Assembly: GCA_964363305.1 (NCBI GenBank)
Contig: CAYIHX010000002.1
Location: forward strand, 99,565 to 163,564
Reading direction: 5' to 3'
Origin: CAYIHX01 sp964363305
Lineage (GTDB): Bacteria > Bdellovibrionota > UBA1018
Length of the DNA: 64,000 nt
The translations under genes and the position numbers were made by a program. Positions within the stretch are counted from its first letter, which is position 1; each line of letters starts with the position of its first letter. Positions 7,973 through 17,062 of the stretch are shown in pieces. Below the pieces are notes generated by a model. That model had not been told where the DNA came from, did no database searches, and saw nothing but the letters and a program-made list of their open reading frames with translations.

Positions 7973-8985
7973 TGCCTCTCTCTTTGGCAAATTTTATCCG
8001 CCAGCTCAATAGCGGCCTCAAGACTAGAAGGGTCTGCTATTCCTTTACCCGCGATGTCAAAGCCGGTTCCGTGGTCCACTGAGGTTCGTGTGATCGGGAG
8101 ACCGAGAGTCACATTGACGGTGCGCGTAAAATCAAGGAGCTTAACCGGGACAAGACCCTGGTCGTGGTACATGGCGATGACGGCATCGTAGCGAGCAGAC
8201 TTTGAGCGGGCTTGGTTGAGCGCGAAAAAAGTGTCTGCGGCAAAAGGGCCATCAATTTGGGCTCGGTCCGCGTAAGAGACTCGAATTTTTCTGAGCGTCG
8301 GCATAATAGTTTGTTTTTCCTCGGTACCGAGGAGACCGTGCTCACCCGCATGGGGGTTGAGCGCCAGGACTGCAATTCTCGGTCTCCCGATGCCGACGGC
8401 GTCAACCAGGTAGTGGTACGTATCGTTGATTGTGCGTTGGATCGCTGCGGGCGTGACGAGGGAGGCGACCTTTCTGAGTGGGGCGTGAACGGTGACTAAA
8501 CTGACCCGCAAAGCAGAGTTGGTGAGCATCATGGTCGCAGACTTTTTTTTGCATAAATGAGCGAGAAATTCTGTATGTCCCGGAAAGGAAAATCCCCCTT
8601 TTTTCAGGTGTTCCTTGCTGATCGGGCCCGTGACGAGAGCTCGAGTGGTTCCCCGGAGTACGGAGCGAGTGGCCTTTTCGATTGCCCAGCCGGATTGAAA
8701 GCCCGAGAGATTTTTTTTTCGAGGAGCGGTGTCTGGGGCGGCAACGAGGCGAACGCGGGGTTCAACTGAGGGTGGTAGCAAGTGTAGTGTTTCTTGAAGG
8801 TGGTCCGGATCAACGAGATCAATCTGTGCACCGACGCGTTTTAAGCCCTCGAAACTCCCAAAGCAGAGGAGCCGGTTGGACAGAGAGGGATTTGCTTGGA
8901 CAACTTTCCAGAGAATTTCAGGGCCGATGCCATCAGGATCACCGGGGGTCAGCGCAAGCCACCTGGAGTTCGACGATCCGCTCAT
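7969..8985 (-). CDS. pdxA: 4-hydroxythreonine-4-phosphate dehydrogenase
   Basis: PdxA (338 residues) oxidises 4-phosphohydroxy-L-threonine in the DXP-dependent pyridoxal 5'-phosphate pathway, using NAD and a divalent metal. Family motifs are present: TPGDPDGIGPEI at the N-terminus, the His-containing GHTEFLAHL, NPHAGEHG, YHDQGLVPVK and VDHGTGFDIAGKG, which together supply the metal-binding histidines. The start overlaps the stop of the upstream SurA-like gene (ATGA), and the 3' end overlaps the mutase start in the same way, so translation of the three genes is probably coupled. Confidence 0.95.
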   Translation of the reverse strand: MSGSSNSRWLALTPGDPDGIGPEILWKVVQANPSLSNRLLCFGSFEGLKRVGAQIDLVDPDHLQETLHLLPPSVEPRVRLVAAPDTAPRKKNLSGFQSGWAIEKATRSVLRGTTRALVTGPISKEHLKKGGFSFPGHTEFLAHLCKKKSATMMLTNSALRVSLVTVHAPLRKVASLVTPAAIQRTINDTYHYLVDAVGIGRPRIAVLALNPHAGEHGLLGTEEKQTIMPTLRKIRVSYADRAQIDGPFAADTFFALNQARSKSARYDAVIAMYHDQGLVPVKLLDFTRTVNVTLGLPITRTSVDHGTGFDIAGKGIADPSSLEAAIELADKICQRERQ

Positions 8986-9968
8986 TCAACTTTAGCTTTT
9001 TTGACTGCAGGGAGGGTTGGCTCCCCTGCCTTGTGAATGAAGGCATTCTGCTTTTTGCGGTCAAGCCAGAGGGAGATCTGGTGCTGGTACTCGCTGGCGG
9101 CGAGTTGGTTCCGGATATCTTCTTTGATCTTTTGATATCTTTCGTCGTCGCCGGCGGTCACGTCGACCAGGCGAATAACAAAAAACTGACTATTGGGTGT
9201 CCCGAGTACGCCACTGAGCTCCCCGATCTTCATTTTTTCCATCTCGGCCTTGAGGGATGAGGAGAGCTGGTCTTCCGGAACTTTCGCGAGTGAGCCATCG
9301 CCTGCCCCATCCGTGATTCGTTTCGCGACCTCGTCAAAAGCCTCTCCCGCCTTGATCTCGCGAAGGGCTCGCTCGAGAACTTCGTGAGCAGACTGAGAGG
9401 ATTTAAAATCAGACGGCAGAACGCTGATCATTTGAAATGAGTAAGTGCGCGGCGCTTTGGTGTCCCGATTGAACTTGTTAAAATAGAAATTTTTGACGTC
9501 ATCGTCCGTCACGCTGACCTTGGTTCGAATATCCGTCTCGACGAGGTTTTTCTTTGAGACGCTCATTCGGATCAGCTCAAAATAATCATCGAAGCTGAAA
9601 CCTTGCTCCTGGAGTGCCTCCTTGAGCGAGGAACGAGATAATCGATTTTCCGACTGAATCTGATTGATGGCCTGATCTGTCTCAGTGTCTGTCGCCGGAT
9701 AGGTCAGCGCGATGAGCCTCTCTTCGATGAGAAAGTCGACAACCTCTTGCGTCGAGGCGTTTGCTCCTTTGGTTCCCGCCACCGAGCCGACAAAAAGCGG
9801 ATCGAGCTGGGCGCGGAGCGAAACAGTTTTCTTAAAACGCTCCACGTCCGAAGTGAGGATGAGGCTGGCATTTACGGACGCCTCGAGCCGGTCGATCGAG
9901 GATGGTGTGGCAAGCGCGGCATGGGGAACGACCATCGAAGCGGCGAGTAAAGCGAGGGAGAGCAGCAT
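8982..9968 (-). CDS. SurA-like periplasmic chaperone / peptidyl-prolyl isomerase
   Basis: A 328-residue secreted protein with a signal peptide (VVPHAALA) and a SurA N-terminal chaperone region (about residues 25-170), followed by a parvulin-like region (from about 175: TYSFQMISVLPS, GEAFDEVAKRITDG, QFFVIRLVDV). SurA delivers outer-membrane proteins to the Bam machinery. The parvulin part lacks some usual catalytic features, so chaperone activity may dominate. The gene lies downstream of a second PpiC-type gene with a ~100 nt gap, and the pairing suggests a folding unit for envelope proteins. Confidence 0.8.
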   Translation of the reverse strand: MLLSLALLAASMVVPHAALATPSSIDRLEASVNASLILTSDVERFKKTVSLRAQLDPLFVGSVAGTKGANASTQEVVDFLIEERLIALTYPATDTETDQAINQIQSENRLSRSSLKEALQEQGFSFDDYFELIRMSVSKKNLVETDIRTKVSVTDDDVKNFYFNKFNRDTKAPRTYSFQMISVLPSDFKSSQSAHEVLERALREIKAGEAFDEVAKRITDGAGDGSLAKVPEDQLSSSLKAEMEKMKIGELSGVLGTPNSQFFVIRLVDVTAGDDERYQKIKEDIRNQLAASEYQHQISLWLDRKKQNAFIHKAGEPTLPAVKKAKVE

Positions 9969-10071
9969 AGAGATCTGTTTTCTCTATTTTACAGCCAACA
10001 GACCAGCCCAAAAACAGGGTCACCGCAAATGATGCGCAGCGCAACCAGCAATGAAGCTCTTGCGATGGCTG

Positions 10072-10896
10072 CTACTCTTTCAGAAGCTCGGAGCGAACTG
10101 ACACCTTGGCGGCCGCGCGGAGTTTTCCGACGTATGAGCTAAAGAGTTCATTTCGTTTCACTTCAAAGACGAGGCGTTTGACCTGGGCCTTGTCGGCATC
10201 TTCCCAGGCGCGAATCGCCGTAAGCCGAATGATGTGATAGCCGAATTGCGTCCGAACGATCGGGCTGACTTTTCCCGGCTTGAGCCGCAATGCTGCCTCA
10301 TAGAAAGCCGGATCCAGCCGGTCCCTGGTTTGGTAGTCGATGTCGCCCCCCATGGGCGCTGCGGGACCCTCTGAAAAACGCTGCGCCGCTTCAGCGAATG
10401 ACATTTTTCCGGAGGCGACATTTTCGTCGTAAATTTTCTTGAGGCGGGCGAACGCGATTTTCGCATCATCCGCGGAAGCATCGGGGGTCAGCGGAACAAA
10501 AATGTGGCTGGTTCGGATTTCAGGATTTTTTGAATAGTAGGTCTTCGCATCACTATCCGTGATAAAAATTTGCTCGACCTGCTTGCCGAGCTGCTTTTCC
10601 AATAGCGCGTAGTACAGAACGGTATTGAGACGCTCTACTACTTCTGGATCTTGATCCAACTTCAAGCGCTTTGCTTCCTGAACGGCTAGCTCGCGCTTGA
10701 CGACCTCCTCAAGCAGGGCCTTTTTTGAAGGGGTGCGTAGCTGGAGAAGCCGTCTGTTCTCCTGATAGCGCTTATTAAAGTCCTCCAGGCTCAGGACTGT
10801 TCCATTGATTCTGGCGAGCTCGGTCGCAGCATGAGTGAAACGGAGTGGGCTTAGTGTCAAAAAGACGACAGCAATGCTGACCAGGGCGTTCTTCAT
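10072..10896 (-). CDS. PpiC/parvulin-type peptidyl-prolyl cis-trans isomerase, exported
   Basis: A 274-residue protein with a signal peptide (LSPLRFTHAA), an N-terminal SurA-like helical region (EEVVKRELAVQEAKRL) and one parvulin domain from about residue 125 (RTSHIFVPL, FAEAAQRFSEG, GGDIDYQ, GYHIIRLTAIR). It should catalyse proline isomerisation during folding of periplasmic or outer-membrane proteins. I chose ATG 10896 because it gives a standard signal peptide. An ATG at 10926, immediately after the mfd stop, would add ten residues that do not look like a signal. It is coupled to mfd in the same unit. Confidence 0.85.
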   Translation of the reverse strand: MKNALVSIAVVFLTLSPLRFTHAATELARINGTVLSLEDFNKRYQENRRLLQLRTPSKKALLEEVVKRELAVQEAKRLKLDQDPEVVERLNTVLYYALLEKQLGKQVEQIFITDSDAKTYYSKNPEIRTSHIFVPLTPDASADDAKIAFARLKKIYDENVASGKMSFAEAAQRFSEGPAAPMGGDIDYQTRDRLDPAFYEAALRLKPGKVSPIVRTQFGYHIIRLTAIRAWEDADKAQVKRLVFEVKRNELFSSYVGKLRAAAKVSVRSELLKE

Positions 10897-10926
10897 ATCT
10901 TGAGGGTAACAGCTTTTCAGCACCAT

Positions 10927-13900
10927 TCAATGCAGACGTTCGAGCACTTGTTGAGTTTCGAAGAATAGCTCGGCGGGATCCCGCCAGGACTTCATGCGAA
11001 CGACGAGTTTTGAGTCGGGCAGGAGCTGATAAATATCAGGAAACGCCGAGACGAGGCTGATCATCTTAGTGGGCTCAATGCGGCAGTTCTTTCCGGGGAC
11101 GAGCGAAATCCGATCTTTTCCGACAGTAATTCCCGCGAGGCCGGTTTGCTTGAGCAGAATTTTTAGGCGGATCACCCAAAAAAGATTCATTGCCGGTATG
11201 GGCAGACGCCCAAACCGGTCCTGAAGTTCGCTTTCCAGATCGGCCAGCGCAGCGTCGTTCTCCGCAGAGGCGAGCTTGCGGTAGAGTGCGAGTCGTTGGT
11301 GTGGGTCGGGAATATAGTTTTCGTCGAAGTAGGCTGAAAACGGAGTTTTTATCTCAGGCTCCTCGGTTGACTCTTCCTGCGTGGGTTTTCCCTGTTGTTC
11401 GCGAACGGCTTGATCAAGAAGCTCAAGATAAAGGTCAAAACCAACCGCGGCGATGTGCCCACTTTGCTGCGCGCCGACGAGGTCCCCTCCGCCGCGGATC
11501 TCTAGGTCGTGGGAGGCGATGCTAAATCCGCTACCAAGTTCCACGAAGCGTTGAATCACGTCGAGGCGTTTCTTTGCGTCCTCACTGATGCCGCCAGTAT
11601 CGGGAACAAGGAGGTAGGCATAGGCCCTTTCTTGTCCACGGCCAACGCGGCCTCGGATTTGATAGAGCTGCGCAAGGCCAAGGGCATCCGCACGATCGAC
11701 AATGAGGGTGTTGGCCGATGGGATATCTAGGCCGGATTCAATGATCGTTGTACTTACAAGTACCTGAGAGCGTCGCTCATAAAAATCCAGCATGGCCGTC
11801 TCGAGCGCCTTCTCGCTCATCTGCCCATGGCCGACTGACACGCGAACTCCGGGTACGAGGCGCTCGAGATCCTCGACCGCCTTTGGAATGCTTTGGACGC
11901 GGTTGTGAAGGTAAAAAACCTGCCCTCCCCGGGCGAGCTCGGTCTCAATGGCGCGGCGAATGATCTCCTCGTCAAACTTCGCGACGAATGTCTTAATGGG
12001 CAGGCGGTTTGAAGGTGGGGTGTTCATGATCGTAATTTCGCGCAGTCCGCCCAGGGCCATCTGGAGGGTTCGCGGAATCGGTGTGGCAGTGAGGGTGAGG
12101 ACATGAGTGCTGACCTTGAGAGCCTTGAGTCGTTCCTTGTGCTCAACGCCGAAGCGATGCTCCTCGTCAACGACGATGAGAGCGAGGTTCTTGAAACGAA
12201 CGTCTTTCGAAAGCAGCCGGTGGGTTCCGATCACGATATCGACCTTCCCATCCTGGGCTCGTCGAAGAATTTCTTTTTGCTCTTTCGGTGATTTAAAGCG
12301 CGAGATCGATTCAATGCAGATCGGGTATTCGCGCATTCTGGCTTTGAATGAGAGCTCGTGCTGGTTGGCGAGCACGGTCGTAGGCACCAGGACAGCCACC
12401 TGGTAGCCGTCGGTGACGGCCTTAAATGCCGCACGCATAGCCACTTCTGTTTTTCCGTACCCGACGTCGCCGCAAATCAGACGATCCATGATCTGGCCCG
12501 AGGCCAGGTCGGCCAGGGTGTCGTTGATCGCTTTGAGTTGATCGGGAGTCTCTTCGTAGGGAAAACGAGATTCAAATTCCTGCATGGGAGCGTCTCTTGG
12601 ACTCATTCTGATTCCTTTTGCAAGTTTGCGCTTTGCATAAAGGTCGACGAGATCGATCGCGATTTTTTTTACCGCGGCACGTACTTTCTCTTTTGCCTTC
12701 GCAAATTGCTGCGAGCCCAGTTTGTCGAGCGAGGCGGAACCGGGGGCGCCGGCATATTTTTGGATTACGTTTAGGCGGTAAACGGGCAGGTAGAGGCGAT
12801 CCTTGTCTGCGTACTCCAGGTGTAGAAAGTCGCTTTCGCTGCCGGCCGAACCGATTCGAGTCATGCCGAAATAACGGCCAATTCCGTGGATCTTGTGGAC
12901 CACGAGGTCGTGTGGGGCCAGGTCAGCTAAGGCTTGCAGTCCTGCCCACTGATCTTTGGCGCGGTCCTCTCGTGAATTCCTTCCGTCCACACGCTCGGAG
13001 GATTGCGAACCAAGGACCTCGCGATCAGTCATTACGAGAAGGCCTTCCTCTGGCCAATGAAAGCCAGACGAAAGACGCTCTGGATACAGGAGAAAGTCTC
13101 GTCCCTCTTCGAGGCTATGTTGGGACAGAAGGAATTTGAGTCGAACGGATTGTGTTTCTCCCTGGGCGAAAAGGGCAACTTTGAAACGCTCGAGTCGAAG
13201 GCGCCTCAGCAGGGTGGCCGTTCCCGCAAGGGAAGACTCTCGATGGAGGGGCAGCAGTCGGGTGATGGGTTCCGTTTGAAACGAAAAAAGGCTGGTTGGC
13301 CCGTCGGAACGAGCGCTCGAAAGCGTGATCAGGTCACATTTGATCGAAGCTCGAACGACCTCGGGGCTCTGGACGAGGGACTCCGCTCGATAGAGTTCTG
13401 GAGTCGGCGGGAGCAAATAAAAGCCCCTCTGACTCTCCTCCCCTAGGCCCTGCAAACGGAGTTCTTCGGCATAAAATGCATCCCAATCGGCCAGGCATCC
13501 CAGCTCGTCAATTACGGCGACAACAAAGGGTGCGTGATTGATGAGGGTACTTGGCGTTTTACTGGCCCAGCAGGCCCAACCCTCGTGATGGTCCGGATAG
13601 GTATTTTCGGCGATTGAATGAAGGATCGGATCCCTTTTTCGGCGATCGAGTGAGAGGGTCTCGGCGTAACTACGAACGTGAGCGCGGATTCCGTCGCAGG
13701 TTTCTTGGTTGACGAGAGTTTCTCGCGCAACAGAAAAGAGAAGATGGGCCGGCAAAATTTGTTCCGAGGAGCTGGTGCGTTGGGTCTGGGGGTCGAAGGG
13801 ACGGGCCTTCTCCAGGTCGTCGCCGAAGTATTCGAGTCTAACAGGGCGGTCAAACGCCGGGGGAAATACATCAAGGAGGTCACCCCGAGAGGAGAACGTC

Positions 13901-14460
13901 CCCGGATCTTCGCAGGCGTCTACTCTCAGGTAGCCGCCACGCAAGAGGCCGTCGATAACCCCAGCTCTACTGAGTCCAGCCGGAGAAAAACTGAGCCGAA
14001 GAAACTCCTCGGGAGGAAGAGTGGCAAAGCAGGCGCCGGCAATCGTAGTTACGACGATCTTAGGTGGTCGATTTGATCGGAGCAGGCCCAAAACACGCGC
14101 TCGCTTTTGTCTAACCTGAATGGACGGAGAGACGGTCTGACGGAGGGACGCGTCCCAGTGGGGAAAGAGGGTGGGGCAGAGGCGACGATTAAAAAATGCG
14201 GAATCGAGAGCGGAGATGTTGTCGCAAAGAACCGAAGCTTCGATGTCGGAACGGCAGAGGACGAGGAGCGGGCGACTAAAAAAGTCCGCAATTTTTGCCA
14301 GGGCGTATGCGCGGGCCGTGGGCTCGAGCCCGTGCAGGTGGATGGGCCTCTCGGGCGAGGAGGGTAAAGATGCGCGATGAATCAGGTCTTCTAGCGTGCT
14401 CGTGTCAGCCACCGTACTAAGCTTGACACACATTTTCAACGTGAGTACCCTCGAATTCAT
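10927..14460 (-). CDS. mfd: Transcription-repair coupling factor Mfd
   Basis: Mfd (about 1177 residues) removes RNA polymerase stalled at DNA damage and recruits UvrA. An N-terminal UvrB-like part is followed by the RNAP-interacting/CarD-like domain (DLVVHKIHGIGRYFGM) and a RecG-type translocase with Walker A (GDVGYGKTEVAMRA), DEEHRFG, TATPIPRTL and the QIRGRVGRG motif, then a C-terminal TRCF domain. The start is uncertain: ATG 14460, ATG 14433 and GTG near 14412 all lack a strong ribosome site. It is the first gene of the unit ending in uvrA, which links its partner to the same transcript. Its 5' end overlaps a candidate promoter of the divergent nuo cluster. Confidence 0.97.
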   Translation of the reverse strand: MNSRVLTLKMCVKLSTVADTSTLEDLIHRASLPSSPERPIHLHGLEPTARAYALAKIADFFSRPLLVLCRSDIEASVLCDNISALDSAFFNRRLCPTLFPHWDASLRQTVSPSIQVRQKRARVLGLLRSNRPPKIVVTTIAGACFATLPPEEFLRLSFSPAGLSRAGVIDGLLRGGYLRVDACEDPGTFSSRGDLLDVFPPAFDRPVRLEYFGDDLEKARPFDPQTQRTSSSEQILPAHLLFSVARETLVNQETCDGIRAHVRSYAETLSLDRRKRDPILHSIAENTYPDHHEGWACWASKTPSTLINHAPFVVAVIDELGCLADWDAFYAEELRLQGLGEESQRGFYLLPPTPELYRAESLVQSPEVVRASIKCDLITLSSARSDGPTSLFSFQTEPITRLLPLHRESSLAGTATLLRRLRLERFKVALFAQGETQSVRLKFLLSQHSLEEGRDFLLYPERLSSGFHWPEEGLLVMTDREVLGSQSSERVDGRNSREDRAKDQWAGLQALADLAPHDLVVHKIHGIGRYFGMTRIGSAGSESDFLHLEYADKDRLYLPVYRLNVIQKYAGAPGSASLDKLGSQQFAKAKEKVRAAVKKIAIDLVDLYAKRKLAKGIRMSPRDAPMQEFESRFPYEETPDQLKAINDTLADLASGQIMDRLICGDVGYGKTEVAMRAAFKAVTDGYQVAVLVPTTVLANQHELSFKARMREYPICIESISRFKSPKEQKEILRRAQDGKVDIVIGTHRLLSKDVRFKNLALIVVDEEHRFGVEHKERLKALKVSTHVLTLTATPIPRTLQMALGGLREITIMNTPPSNRLPIKTFVAKFDEEIIRRAIETELARGGQVFYLHNRVQSIPKAVEDLERLVPGVRVSVGHGQMSEKALETAMLDFYERRSQVLVSTTIIESGLDIPSANTLIVDRADALGLAQLYQIRGRVGRGQERAYAYLLVPDTGGISEDAKKRLDVIQRFVELGSGFSIASHDLEIRGGGDLVGAQQSGHIAAVGFDLYLELLDQAVREQQGKPTQEESTEEPEIKTPFSAYFDENYIPDPHQRLALYRKLASAENDAALADLESELQDRFGRLPIPAMNLFWVIRLKILLKQTGLAGITVGKDRISLVPGKNCRIEPTKMISLVSAFPDIYQLLPDSKLVVRMKSWRDPAELFFETQQVLERLH
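14423..14451 (+). promoter_or_regulatory. Candidate sigma70 promoter for first nuo cluster
   Basis: TTGACA at 14423-14428, a 17-nt spacer and TACCCT at 14446-14451. The -35 is perfect and the -10 keeps TA...T. A start near 14458 would leave a leader of about 45 nt before the NuoA-like start at 14505. The element lies inside the first codons of the divergent mfd gene, so the two units may interfere with each other. No experimental evidence. Confidence 0.5.
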
Positions 14461-14504
14461 CCCTAGGCTTCTGAATTTTTTAGCTTTTCTGTCATGGAGG
14501 ACCG

Positions 14505-14939
14505 TTGGCGACCGGATGGGAAACCTATTTTGTAATTTTTGTTTCCGCTGTCGTAGCGTTGCTGGTGCCCCTGCTGCTGTGGGCGCTCTCGCGATTTCTC
14601 GCCTTCAAGGAAGAAAATGTTCGTAAGATCGAGCTACCGGGAGCGGATTTAAAAGTTCAACGCTCTCCCGACACGGTATTTGGCCTCAAGATCAATACGC
14701 GGTTTTTCTTGGGTGCAAATATCGCGCTGGTTCTTGTGACGCTTGGCCTTTTTTTGGTGCCGTATGCAGGTGTTTTGGGTGATCGCGCTGGACAGGCGCT
14801 TGGGGTTCGAGTGAAGGGCCTTATTAGTGTGTTGTCCGTGCTCACGTTTGCGGGAATTGGGTTGCTCTATGCCGTACGCAAGGGGGATCTTGATTGGCTG
14901 AACTCGTACCGTAAAGAGCGCGATCAGGAGGGGAAATGA
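14505..14939 (+). CDS. nuoA: NuoA-like subunit of divergent complex I (cluster 1)
   Basis: Three-helix membrane protein of 144 residues in the nuoA position of an 11-gene cluster. It starts with TTG behind GGAGG. NuoA identity rests on position, topology and the segment TLGLFLVPYA, which aligns with the VEGVFFFPWA of the canonical NuoA at 24478. The conserved acidic residues of that loop and helix (FDVEGVF) are replaced by neutral residues, and the typical cysteine loop (ECGVPP) is missing. The next gene overlaps by ATGA. A divergent NuoA is the best reading, but sequence similarity alone is weak. Confidence 0.65.
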   Translation: MATGWETYFVIFVSAVVALLVPLLLWALSRFLAFKEENVRKIELPGADLKVQRSPDTVFGLKINTRFFLGANIALVLVTLGLFLVPYAGVLGDRAGQALGVRVKGLISVLSVLTFAGIGLLYAVRKGDLDWLNSYRKERDQEGK

Positions 14940-15412
14940 CAAACCGCACCTTTTTCTCGACGACAGTGGGACGGGCGCTTGAGTGGGCTCGCTCTAATGC
15001 GCTTTGGTATGTGAGCGCCGGTTCAACTTGTTGCGCGGACGAAGTGATGTGCGCGGAAGGCGCTCGTTACGACCTCGAACGATTTGGTGCATTCTCGCAG
15101 GTAGATCCGGTGCAGGCAGATCTTTTGATTGTGACGGGCGCTGTTACATATAAGTCTGCCGGCTATTTACGTGAGCTCTATGATTCGATGCTCTATCCGA
15201 AATATGTGATGGCCGTGGGGGCATGCGCAAGTTGCGGAGGTCCCTTCTCTCCCGACTTCAGCTACGCCGTGGTGGCCGGAGCTGATCGTATCGTGCCCGT
15301 TGACGTTTACGTTCCTGGCTGCCCGCCCCGGCCGGAAGCAATCATGCATGGCCTGTTGACACTTCAAGAGAGGATTCGTGGATACCAAGGAACGCATCGA
15401 ACGATTGAATAA
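14936..15412 (+). CDS. nuoB: NuoB-like N2 Fe-S subunit (cluster 1)
   Basis: A 158-residue homologue of NuoB, the subunit that holds the terminal [4Fe-4S] cluster N2. All four expected ligands are present: the tandem Cys pair in GSTCCADEVM, the Cys in GACASCGG and the Cys in PGCPPRPEA. The segment VDPVQADLLIVTGAV matches the canonical SPRQADLLIVAG. The start overlaps the NuoA-like stop (ATGA). The intact ligands argue that the electron-transfer arm still works, unlike the membrane subunits of the same cluster. The Cys-rich stretch (VMCAEGAR) has one additional Cys. Confidence 0.9.
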   Translation: MTNRTFFSTTVGRALEWARSNALWYVSAGSTCCADEVMCAEGARYDLERFGAFSQVDPVQADLLIVTGAVTYKSAGYLRELYDSMLYPKYVMAVGACASCGGPFSPDFSYAVVAGADRIVPVDVYVPGCPPRPEAIMHGLLTLQERIRGYQGTHRTIE

Positions 15413-15923
15413 AGCGGTGCCCGGAGCAGTGCTAGAATCCAGGCCCTTTTCGGCGAAGGGGGATCCCTCGCTATGGGTCGAGGGCTCCAAGCTGCGGAAG
15501 GTGTGCGAGGCGTTGGTCGCGGACACCGCCTTTGGCGTGGATTGGCTCGAAAATTTAACGGTCTTTCAGCTCGATCAGACGCTCATTTTGACGCTTTTTT
15601 TTAATCATCGCCGAGACGTAAAATCACTCATTGTCCGGATCTCTTTGGAGATCGTTCACCCCGATGAATGGGTAGAGGCGCCGTCGGTCAGTGAAAGTTT
15701 TCCCGAAGGGGGGGCTTTCGAGGAAGAGCTTTCCGAACTCTTTGGGATCCGTTTTGTTGGAGGACCGAGTGGCCAGACGCGCTCGAGATTGTCGGTTCTA
15801 CCCGAAAGTTGGCAAGGCTTTCCGTTGCGAAAAAATTATGTTTATCCAGCGGACTACCTTGGAATCCCTCATATGCGACCGGTGGGAAGAACGGTTCCCG
15901 ACGAGTATGAGGTGAACCAATGA
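15378..15923 (+). CDS. nuoC: NuoC-like subunit (cluster 1)
   Basis: A 181-residue NuoC (30 kDa type) protein of the peripheral arm. Recognisable parts are ELFGIRFVG and the C-terminal WQGFPLRKNY, matching DMFGIRFSGHP and WEGHPLRKDY of the second operon. It starts at GTG 15378 within the end of nuoB (35-nt overlap) behind AAGAGAGG, and overlaps nuoD by ATGA. N-terminal sequence is poorly conserved. It should contact NuoD and NuoB, without redox cofactors of its own. Confidence 0.85.
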   Translation: MDTKERIERLNKAVPGAVLESRPFSAKGDPSLWVEGSKLRKVCEALVADTAFGVDWLENLTVFQLDQTLILTLFFNHRRDVKSLIVRISLEIVHPDEWVEAPSVSESFPEGGAFEEELSELFGIRFVGGPSGQTRSRLSVLPESWQGFPLRKNYVYPADYLGIPHMRPVGRTVPDEYEVNQ

Positions 15924-17062
15924 GCCGAGCGCCCCTGGAAAGAGAATTTCTACAAACGGATGTCACTCGTTGGGTGATCGGTCCGTTTCATTCTGCTCTT
16001 CCCGGTCCGATGCGACTGCACCTTGATCTGGACGGTGAGGTCGTACTGGGAGCGGAGGTCGAGCGGGGGTTCGCGCACAAGGGCTTGGAGAAAACCCTCG
16101 AGAAGAGAACTTGGACTCAGGGAATTCCGGTAGCGGCCCGTCTCGACTCTGAAGGCAGCGCCTTCGGGGAGCTGGCCTATGTTTTAGCTGTGGAGTCTCT
16201 GGCAGAGATTGAGGTGCCCCTGCGCGCCCAGGGTATTCGAGTTGTGATCAGTGAGCTTGCAAGAATTAGCGCGAACCTTTCCTTTTTAGGGAGAATGGGG
16301 CGGCGGGTTGGGGCCGACACGCTCTTTCATTATGTCTTTCGCGATCGGGAAAAAATCTTGGATCTGTTCGAATTGCTCGCGGGCGCTCGTCATAGTCTGG
16401 GGTTTCTTCGTTTTGGGGGAGTCGCTGCTGAGGTTACGGACGGTCTTATTGAACGGGTAATCGATTTTTGCGATCTCCTTCAGGTTCGGTTCAAGGAGTA
16501 TAATGATTTGTTTTCTTTCTCGCAGGCACTCATTGGGAGGACCGCTCATGTTGGGGTACTTTCGGCGGCTCACGTGAGAGGACATGGGGTGACGGGCCCG
16601 AACGCACGAGGTGCGGGCGTCTTCCTGGATGCAAGGAAGCAGAGTCCTTATTCGGGATACCAGCAGCTGGACTTTGATGTGTCTCTGGGGCGAGGAGAGC
16701 TGGGTCAACTGGGCGACGTGCATGATCGACTGATTGTTCGAATTCGAGATATCGTATCGAGTATTCAGATTTTGAGGCAGGTCTGCGAAAGTATGCCGGA
16801 CGGTGCGTATCACTCTGGCATCTCTCCCCTTGCCTTTACCGTTCCGGCTGGCGAGGGCTACTCGCGGGTTGAGAGCGCGCGGGGTTTGATCTCTTGCCAC
16901 GTTGTTTCAGAGGGCGGCTCGTACCCGGCTCGGGTTTCCTTCCGGACGCCGAGTCTTTCAGCGATTCATGTTCTGCCGTCAATTTTGGTGGGAGCACGCC
17001 TAGAGGATCTTCCAGTCGTGTTGCAGAGCCTCGACATTTCAGTGGCGGAGGCAGACAGGTGA
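15920..17062 (+). CDS. nuoD: NuoD-like 49-kDa subunit lacking quinone-binding His/Tyr (cluster 1)
   Basis: A 380-residue NuoD homologue with the family landmarks IGPFHSALPG, HKGLEK, YVLAVES and VPAGEGYSRVES. Compared with NuoD at 25933, the second His of the loop (AMHG) is Pro here, and the Tyr 49 residues later (LNY) is Ser (LDS). These two residues ligate the quinone head group in known complexes (His38/Tyr87 in Thermus, by spacing). It also lacks the CxxC pairs of NiFe hydrogenase large subunits, so it is not a hydrogenase. Genes overlap on both sides (ATGA and GTGA). Canonical quinone chemistry is doubtful. Confidence 0.88.
   Translation: MSRAPLEREFLQTDVTRWVIGPFHSALPGPMRLHLDLDGEVVLGAEVERGFAHKGLEKTLEKRTWTQGIPVAARLDSEGSAFGELAYVLAVESLAEIEVPLRAQGIRVVISELARISANLSFLGRMGRRVGADTLFHYVFRDREKILDLFELLAGARHSLGFLRFGGVAAEVTDGLIERVIDFCDLLQVRFKEYNDLFSFSQALIGRTAHVGVLSAAHVRGHGVTGPNARGAGVFLDARKQSPYSGYQQLDFDVSLGRGELGQLGDVHDRLIVRIRDIVSSIQILRQVCESMPDGAYHSGISPLAFTVPAGEGYSRVESARGLISCHVVSEGGSYPARVSFRTPSLSAIHVLPSILVGARLEDLPVVLQSLDISVAEADR

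Noticed and set aside
16286..16900. 204-residue open frame on the minus strand inside nuoD
   Set aside because: Antisense to a well supported gene, low-complexity composition, no ribosome site.
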